The translations under genes were made by a program, and so were the position numbers. The notes under the pieces were generated by a model, which did no database searches, was not told where the DNA came from, and saw only the letters and a list, made by a program, of their open reading frames with translations. This document shows positions 59,036 through 64,000 of a DNA stretch of 64,000 nt, in pieces. Positions within the stretch are counted from its first letter, which is position 1; the number at the start of each line of letters is the position of its first letter. Source of the stretch: Paenibacillus sp. LHD-38 (GTDB taxonomy: Bacteria; Bacillota; Bacilli; Paenibacillales; Paenibacillaceae); NCBI RefSeq assembly GCF_031157315.1, contig NZ_JAVIFU010000008.1, positions 62,001 through 126,000 of the forward strand, read 5' to 3'.

Positions 59036-60661
59036 GTGAAGCTGCGGGGAAGAACGGTTACGCTTATTGGGATTTTGATGCTTTTTATAATAGGGACGTC
59101 TATGCAGGCATTTGCTTATGATGCGCAATTGAAGCAGTACCTTGATGTGCCGGAGAAGGATTGGGCAGCGGAATCGATCTATCGGTTAGTTGCAATGGGA
59201 GTCGTTACGGGATACGAGGATGGTACCTTCCGTCCGAATGCGGCATTGACGAGAGAGGCGTTTGTTAAGCTATTGGTAGAATCCGTGAAGCCGATAGCAG
59301 TGAAAGAGAAGACAGCCGCGATTTCTGACGTAGCGAAGGAGCGCTGGTCCTACGGCATGATTAAACAGGCCTATGACGCTGGATGGTTGGATCTATTCAT
59401 TCAGAATGGCAAATTTAATCCGGGCCAAAGCATAAAGCGGGAGGAAGTAGCGGCATTAACCGCTTTTGCGTTGCTGCAGGACAAATCCGCCGAGGAGAAA
59501 CAGCAGTGGTTGGATTCGGGATGGGTTGAGGCAGGCGAGCAAGCGGCTTATGGGGATAGGGATCAAATCGATCCCAAGCTGGCTCCTTATGTGATGAGAT
59601 CTTACTCGGATTCCATCATGCGAGGGGACAACAAAGGCCTGTTCCTCCCGAAAAAACCGCTAACACGCCGCGAAGCCGCAGTTATGGTTGATCGCTTGAT
59701 CGGCTTCCGCAGCGAGGGCCGTCAGCTTGAAATTTCCGCTTTCTATGCGGAATCAGGGCTATACAAGAAACAAGAGCGCTTTGCCGATGCTGACGAGCTG
59801 ATCTTCGATTGGGCAAAGCTGAACTACCAAGGAAATGGCATGGCATCCGTCGCCTTTGCGCCGCCGAGCGACTGGACGCAGACGCTTACTGCGGCCGAGG
59901 CAAGCGGATCGACGAAAACACTGATGGTTTTCGGGAATACGACGCTTCAAAAGCTTGGGGAATTCGTTGTCGATGCGGAAGCCCGCAAAGCTTTTGTTTC
60001 ATCTCTTAGCCAGATTCTAGTAAATCCAGCTTACGGATTTGACCGTGTTGCCATCGATTTCGAGGGTCTCGTTCCGGCTTCCGCTAAGGAACCTTTCACA
60101 AGCCTGATCCGTGAGATTAAAGCAGAATTAAGCAGCGATACCACGCTGACGGTTGTTGTCCCGCCTTCGTATTACTATGCCGGTTATGATTACAAACAAA
60201 TCGGGGAGATGGCTGACGAGGTCGTGCTGATGGCTTATGAATTCACGCATGCGGAAAGCGGGCTGCCTTCTGCGCCGCTTACGCTGGTAGGAGATTCCGT
60301 TCGGAATGCGCTGTCACATATTCCCGCTGATAAGCTTCTGCTCGGCATATCGAAGCAGGCGAACCAATGGACGACCAAGGCTGACGGTACCGTGGAATTT
60401 TTCCGGTCTCCTTCCATTGCCGCGGTTGAAACCCGGATTGCGAACCCGGATACGACATCAGTTTTGCAGCTGCCGTACTTTTTGAACCGGGTAACCTTCA
60501 CGGATACAAGGGGCTCGCATTTGCTATGGTACGAAAACACGCAAAGCATCCAAGCGAAGCTGCGTTTAGCGAAAGAGATGGGGCTTCGAGGCGTTGCCTT
60601 ATGGCAGATCAATCAGCTTACGGATGAGGATTGGCAAATGATCTCCTCCTTTAATAAATAG
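59036..60661 (+). CDS. S-layer-homology protein with C-terminal GH18-type domain
   Basis: The protein has 541 residues from GTG 59036, preceded by AGGGAGAGG. The signal peptide is about 1-27 (LMLFIIGTSMQAFA). Three SLH domains (about 35-225) include YLDVPEKDWAAESIYRLVAM, GYEDGTFRPNAALTREAFVK and the third with RRAAVMVD-like text; they anchor the protein to secondary wall polymer. The GH18-like TIM barrel (about 245-540) has the catalytic-type motif FDRVAIDFEGL (E343), EVVLMAYEF and GLRGVALWQIN at the end, closest to the YaaH/YdhD type of cortex- or wall-lytic N-acetylglucosaminidases. It would work at the cell surface on peptidoglycan or chitin-like glycans. A very strong terminator follows. 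Confidence 0.88.
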   Translation: MKLRGRTVTLIGILMLFIIGTSMQAFAYDAQLKQYLDVPEKDWAAESIYRLVAMGVVTGYEDGTFRPNAALTREAFVKLLVESVKPIAVKEKTAAISDVAKERWSYGMIKQAYDAGWLDLFIQNGKFNPGQSIKREEVAALTAFALLQDKSAEEKQQWLDSGWVEAGEQAAYGDRDQIDPKLAPYVMRSYSDSIMRGDNKGLFLPKKPLTRREAAVMVDRLIGFRSEGRQLEISAFYAESGLYKKQERFADADELIFDWAKLNYQGNGMASVAFAPPSDWTQTLTAAEASGSTKTLMVFGNTTLQKLGEFVVDAEARKAFVSSLSQILVNPAYGFDRVAIDFEGLVPASAKEPFTSLIREIKAELSSDTTLTVVVPPSYYYAGYDYKQIGEMADEVVLMAYEFTHAESGLPSAPLTLVGDSVRNALSHIPADKLLLGISKQANQWTTKADGTVEFFRSPSIAAVETRIANPDTTSVLQLPYFLNRVTFTDTRGSHLLWYENTQSIQAKLRLAKEMGLRGVALWQINQLTDEDWQMISSFNK

Positions 60662-60670
60662 AACTCTACG

Positions 60671-60720
60671 AAAAATAGGACAAGGCAGTGTATGACAGCT
60701 GCTTTGTCCTATTTTTATTT
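60671..60720 (+). terminator. Very strong terminator of the SLH-GH18 gene
   Basis: An 18-bp stem (60671-60688 with 60699-60716, one G-U) begins AAAAATAGGACAAGG and is followed by TTTATTT. The A-run in front also makes it work on the opposite strand. Confidence 0.9.
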
Positions 60721-60820
60721 ATATATAAGAATTTATAAGTTTTCACTTATAAATGTGCTTATATATCACCGCGAAACGTCAGCTTTTGCCACAGAGGACG
60801 GTGACAGCCGTTTACGCTTG
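60721..60820 (+). repeat. Structured dispersed repeat, copy B (candidate non-coding RNA element)
   Basis: This 100-base element is homologous to 47031-47127 and again starts right after a terminator T-run. Stem 1 is ATATATAAG (60721-60729) with CTTATATAT (60758-60766). It encloses stem 2, TTTATAAGT/ACTTATAAA (60732-60740/60745-60753). CGCGAAACG and CCGTTTACGCTTG are identical to copy A, as is the loop text CAGAGGACGG. Three positions of stem 1 differ from copy A with both partners changed, which preserves pairing. Confidence 0.75.
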
Positions 60821-60919
60821 TCGAAGGATCTTAGATTTATACCCCTATATCTTAGTTTCTTCCATCGTCAACAAATAGCTGCGCTCTTATAATCATAGTA
60901 GCGCGCGGAATTCGGCTTG

Positions 60920-61762
60920 TTATGAATAAGCTGAGCGATATTCTGAAGGCGTGAGGCTGGTCTCCTTGCGAAAAAACTTCGTAAAGTGACTCGTTTCTTT
61001 AAATCCGGTTTGATCCGCTATTTCCTTGATGCTGAGGGAAGTGGACGTTAAAAGCTGCTTGGCGCGGTCGGTGCGTTTGCGGCTGACGTATTTAAGCGGC
61101 GGTATGCCGAAATGCTTTTTGAAATAGGCGCTAAAATAGTTCGGATGCAGATGGAGGGACTCAGCCATTTGATTGATGCTGATGCCCGTATGAAGACGGC
61201 TGTCTACATATTGCTGGATAATGTTTAAGCGGTTCATTTCCTCAGAGCGGTGCTGGAGCACCTGAATGGGGACGGATTCCAGGAAACGGCTTACGATTTC
61301 CAGAAGCAGCGCCTTCTCGCGAAGCCGGGCTACAATCGTGTGCTGCTCATGCCAGCCGATCAGCTCCTCAAACAAGATGGTCATGTGAGCGGAATCCTCA
61401 ATATTAAGGCACAAAGGTACGCCAATCCATTGGAATAGGTCGAAGGGACCCGCAAGGATGCTGAAATGGCACCAATATTTTAAGTAAGGACGATCATTTA
61501 AAGCAGAAAATGATACCCGGGAGTGGGCTGGAGTCAAAAATAATTGACCTGGCTTCGGATAATAATCGTCATTGCCGATTCGAATCCAGCCCTCGCCTTC
61601 GCAAATGTAATACAGCTTATTGTATTCGGGCGTGGAATTGGTTTCACCCCAGCTCATGGATACCTGAGTCTTATGCGCAATAATTAACTGCAGCTGCAGC
61701 GATTGGAGCAAATCGGATAACGCGTGTTGTTCGCTTTTTCTAATCATCTCGTGCACCGCCAT
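60920..61762 (-). CDS. AraC-family transcriptional regulator
   Basis: The protein has 280 residues. An N-terminal cupin-type sensing domain (NKLYYICEGEGWIRIGNDDY, YPKPGQLFLTPAHSRVSF) is followed by the two helix-turn-helix motifs: SINQMAESLHLHPNYFSAYF and SIKEIADQTGFKETSHFTKF, then SLTPSEYR. The start is uncertain: ATG 61762 and ATG 61747 are both in frame, and neither has a strong ribosome binding site. It is divergent from the GH95 gene, only about 83 bases away, and probably activates it in response to a fucose-containing sugar; that is inferred from position. Confidence 0.86.
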   Translation of the reverse strand: MAVHEMIRKSEQHALSDLLQSLQLQLIIAHKTQVSMSWGETNSTPEYNKLYYICEGEGWIRIGNDDYYPKPGQLFLTPAHSRVSFSALNDRPYLKYWCHFSILAGPFDLFQWIGVPLCLNIEDSAHMTILFEELIGWHEQHTIVARLREKALLLEIVSRFLESVPIQVLQHRSEEMNRLNIIQQYVDSRLHTGISINQMAESLHLHPNYFSAYFKKHFGIPPLKYVSRKRTDRAKQLLTSTSLSIKEIADQTGFKETSHFTKFFRKETSLTPSEYRSAYS

Positions 61763-61845
61763 CCGGTGGTTTTAATAGGGATATTACCATAGTAATAGAT
61801 TGCAGAAGCAAATAAAAGTTTGATAGATGAAAAGGAGATTTGAAA

Positions 61846-64000
61846 ATGACTGAGAATGCAGAAAACCGGTTGTGGTACAAACAGCCTGCCTCCATTTGGG
61901 AGGAGGCTTTGCCCGTAGGTAACGGCAAGCTGGGCGGCATGGTATTCGGAGATACGAAGCGCGAGCGAATTGCGCTGAATGAAGACAGCGTCTGGTACGG
62001 CGGACCGCGTGACCGGAATAATCCGGATGCTCTTGCTCATTTGGAGCGTATTCGCAAGCTGCTGAGAGAAGGACAGCTGCGGGAAGCACATGATTTGTCG
62101 GCGATGGCGCTATCAGGCGTGCCCGAGACCCAGCGCCATTATATGCCGCTTGGCGATTTGCAGCTATCGTTCCGTTACGAAGAGAAGCATGAGGTTAAGG
62201 CATACAGCCGCGAGCTGGATCTAACCAGCGGAATCGCGGCGGTTACTTATACCAAAGGGGAAACGACTTACTCCCGTGAAACGTTTGCCAGTTTTCCGGA
62301 TGAGGTGCTTGTTACACGGCTGACAGCCGATAAGCCAGGCCAAATTAGCTTTACTGCAAGGCTGCTGCGCGGAAGTAATCGATACTATGATGAATTGGTA
62401 AAAGCTGACGAGAGCATGATTCTCATGCGCGGGGAATGCGGCGGTTCGGGGGGATCGGACTTCCGTATGGCTTTGCGCGCGGTTGCCGAAGGCGGCTCCG
62501 TCTCTATTATCGGCGAGCATCTCGTAGTAGAGGGCGCGGATCGCGTGACGCTTCTATTAACTGCAGCCACATCGTTCCGGCATGCCGACCCTGAGGCCTA
62601 CGTTATTCGCACGGGAAAAAATGCGGCAATTTCTGATTATGAAACCTTAAGAACGCGCCATGTCAAAGATTTCACTGCGCTATCCAAGCGGGTACAGCTT
62701 CGTATTAAAGGCGACGACCGGTTCCCAAGCCTCGCTGTTCCAACGGATGAGCGGTTAAAGCTTGTTCAGGAAGGGAAGGAAGATGCAGGACTGATGGCGT
62801 TATATTATCAGTTCGGCCGTTATCTGCTCATATCGAGCAGCCGGCCGGGCTCGCTGGCCGCAAATCTTCAGGGCATATGGAACGATAAAATGCTTCCGCC
62901 ATGGGATAGCAAATATACCATTAATATTAATGCGCAAATGAATTATTGGCCGGCAGAAGCGGGCAACTTGGCGGAATGCCATGAGCCGTTGTTCGAACTG
63001 ATCGAACGGATGCGCGAACCGGGGAGAGTAACCGCCAAAGCGATGTATGATTGCGGAGGTTTTGTCGCCCATCACAATACCGATATTTGGGGAGACACTG
63101 CGCCGCAGGATATTTATTTGCCGGCATCTTATTGGACGTTGGGCGCGGCGTGGCTTTGCCTACATTTGTGGGAGCATTACGAGTATGGGCTGGACCTGGC
63201 TTTTCTGGAGAGGATCTATCCGACCTTGAAAGAATCGGCGCAGTTTTTCGTGGAGTTTTTGACGGAAACAGAGGATGGCCTGCTGGTGTTAAATCCTTCC
63301 GTATCACCTGAGAATACGTATATTTTGCCAAGCGGTGAATCGGGTACGCTTTGCATTGGCGCCTCGATGGATAGCCAGATCCTATACGAGCTGTTCACGG
63401 CCTGCGCAGAGGCGGCAAAGGCGCTCGGCATTGCGCCATCGGAGCAGCAGCAATGGGAGCAATTTAGGGATCGCCTGCCGGAGCCTACGATTGGCAGGCA
63501 CGGTCAAATCCAAGAGTGGATGGAGGATTACGAGGAAGCGGAGCCTGGACATCGCCATATCTCGCATCTCTTCGCGCTTCATCCCGGTAAGCGGTTCACT
63601 GTAAGAGAGACACCGGAATGGGCAGCGGCAGCCAGGGTAACGCTTGAACGCAGATTGGCGAGCGGCGGTGGCCATACGGGTTGGAGCCGAGCGTGGATTA
63701 TTAATTTCTGGGCAAGGCTTGAGGATGGCGAAAAGGCGTATGAGAACATACAAGCGCTGCTGGGCCATTCGACGCTCCCGAATCTGTTCGACAACCATCC
63801 GCCTTTTCAAATTGACGGCAACTTCGGAGGTGCAGCGGGCATATCAGAGATGCTGCTTCAATGTCATGCAGGGGGAATTCATCTGCTGCCGGCTTTGCCT
63901 GCTGCATGGGCAGAAGGCGAAATATCCGGCCTTCGCGCTAGGGGCGGCTTCGAAGTGGATATCCGTTGGTCCGGCGGGAAGCTGCAAGAAGCGCGCATTC
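61846..64000 (+). CDS. GH95 alpha-L-fucosidase/galactosidase, 3' end beyond the window
   Basis: The reading frame from ATG 61846 (AAAAGGAG upstream) stays open to the right edge, giving 718 residues of an expected 750-800. There is no signal peptide, so it is cytoplasmic. It opens with [20 protein letters not shown] and [20 protein letters not shown], the GH95 N-terminal beta domain. The (alpha/alpha)6 barrel contains the catalytic Asn pair N360/N362 in [14 protein letters not shown], a conserved glutamate E489 in [10 protein letters not shown] and the aspartate D657 in [11 protein letters not shown], matching the inverting mechanism known from Bifidobacterium AfcA. GH95 enzymes cleave alpha-1,2-linked fucose or alpha-L-galactose. 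The closing beta domain has just begun (GGFEVDIRW). The divergent AraC regulator probably controls it. Confidence 0.92.
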   Translation, partial: MTENAENRLWYKQPASIWEEALPVGNGKLGGMVFGDTKRERIALNEDSVWYGGPRDRNNPDALAHLERIRKLLREGQLREAHDLSAMALSGVPETQRHYMPLGDLQLSFRYEEKHEVKAYSRELDLTSGIAAVTYTKGETTYSRETFASFPDEVLVTRLTADKPGQISFTARLLRGSNRYYDELVKADESMILMRGECGGSGGSDFRMALRAVAEGGSVSIIGEHLVVEGADRVTLLLTAATSFRHADPEAYVIRTGKNAAISDYETLRTRHVKDFTALSKRVQLRIKGDDRFPSLAVPTDERLKLVQEGKEDAGLMALYYQFGRYLLISSSRPGSLAANLQGIWNDKMLPPWDSKYTININAQMNYWPAEAGNLAECHEPLFELIERMREPGRVTAKAMYDCGGFVAHHNTDIWGDTAPQDIYLPASYWTLGAAWLCLHLWEHYEYGLDLAFLERIYPTLKESAQFFVEFLTETEDGLLVLNPSVSPENTYILPSGESGTLCIGASMDSQILYELFTACAEAAKALGIAPSEQQQWEQFRDRLPEPTIGRHGQIQEWMEDYEEAEPGHRHISHLFALHPGKRFTVRETPEWAAAARVTLERRLASGGGHTGWSRAWIINFWARLEDGEKAYENIQALLGHSTLPNLFDNHPPFQIDGNFGGAAGISEMLLQCHAGGIHLLPALPAAWAEGEISGLRARGGFEVDIRWSGGKLQEARI

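Overview
The window looks like a chromosomal segment of a Paenibacillaceae-type Firmicute (Paenibacillus, Cohnella or a close relative). I infer this from strong AGGAGG-type ribosome binding sites, TTG and GTG starts, hairpin-plus-T-run terminators, YesM/YesN-type two-component pairs, an S-layer-homology protein, ATPase-less sugar ABC importers and many glycoside hydrolases. No rRNA, tRNA, CRISPR array, transposase or prophage was seen. The identification rests on recognised protein families and motifs; no database search was possible.

Layout. 1-3596: 3' part of a secreted modular GH2 enzyme ending in cohesin-like and dockerin modules. 3910-5747: aldo/keto reductase and NAD-dependent epimerase. 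5983-9134 (minus): VTC-domain polyphosphate polymerase, DUF4956 membrane protein and CotH-kinase lipoprotein whose 3' end is frame-shifted; divergent is a membrane-anchored metallophosphoesterase (9301-10542). 10639-12851 (minus): OmpR-type response regulator and histidine kinase. 13060-14097: exported peptidoglycan-binding protein with a Gly/Ala minisatellite. 14285-16916: divergent molybdate regulator and modA-modB without modC.

17229-34873 is carbohydrate metabolism: a GH43 beta-xylosidase/arabinofuranosidase; a sugar ABC importer with its own YesM/YesN pair; a GntR/LacI-type regulator followed by an alpha-mannan operon (ABC importer plus two tandem cytoplasmic GH76 enzymes); then an AraC regulator divergent from a GH172 enzyme. 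35067-37281 (minus): YfhP-like membrane hydrolase and a GT4 glycosyltransferase. 37560-42905: AtuA, AtuA-associated small protein, acyl-CoA dehydrogenase, carboxyltransferase and enoyl-CoA hydratase, resembling acyclic-terpene or leucine catabolism but lacking a biotin carboxylase. 43670-50848: a second YesM/YesN pair and an LplB/YtcP/LplA-type importer, then a 1387-residue secreted clan GH-A hydrolase (50941-55104) and a doubly frame-shifted gene (55182-56691). 56960-60661: small lipoprotein, an HxlR relic, patatin, DUF1259 protein and an SLH-GH18 protein. The window ends with an AraC regulator divergent from a GH95 alpha-fucosidase that runs off the edge.

The most interesting unexplained signals are non-coding. 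(1) A roughly 100-nt structured element occurs twice (47031-47127 and 60721-60820), each copy directly after the T-run of an intrinsic terminator, with three compensatory base-pair changes in one stem. (2) The 764-nt gap 42906-43669 holds a nested hairpin, 39-nt direct repeats and an array of hairpins sharing a GTGAG/CTCAC core. (3) Candidate operators include an inverted repeat in front of modA, a repeated ATGATATATYA motif at the mannan regulator and operon, and three cre-like CcpA sites.
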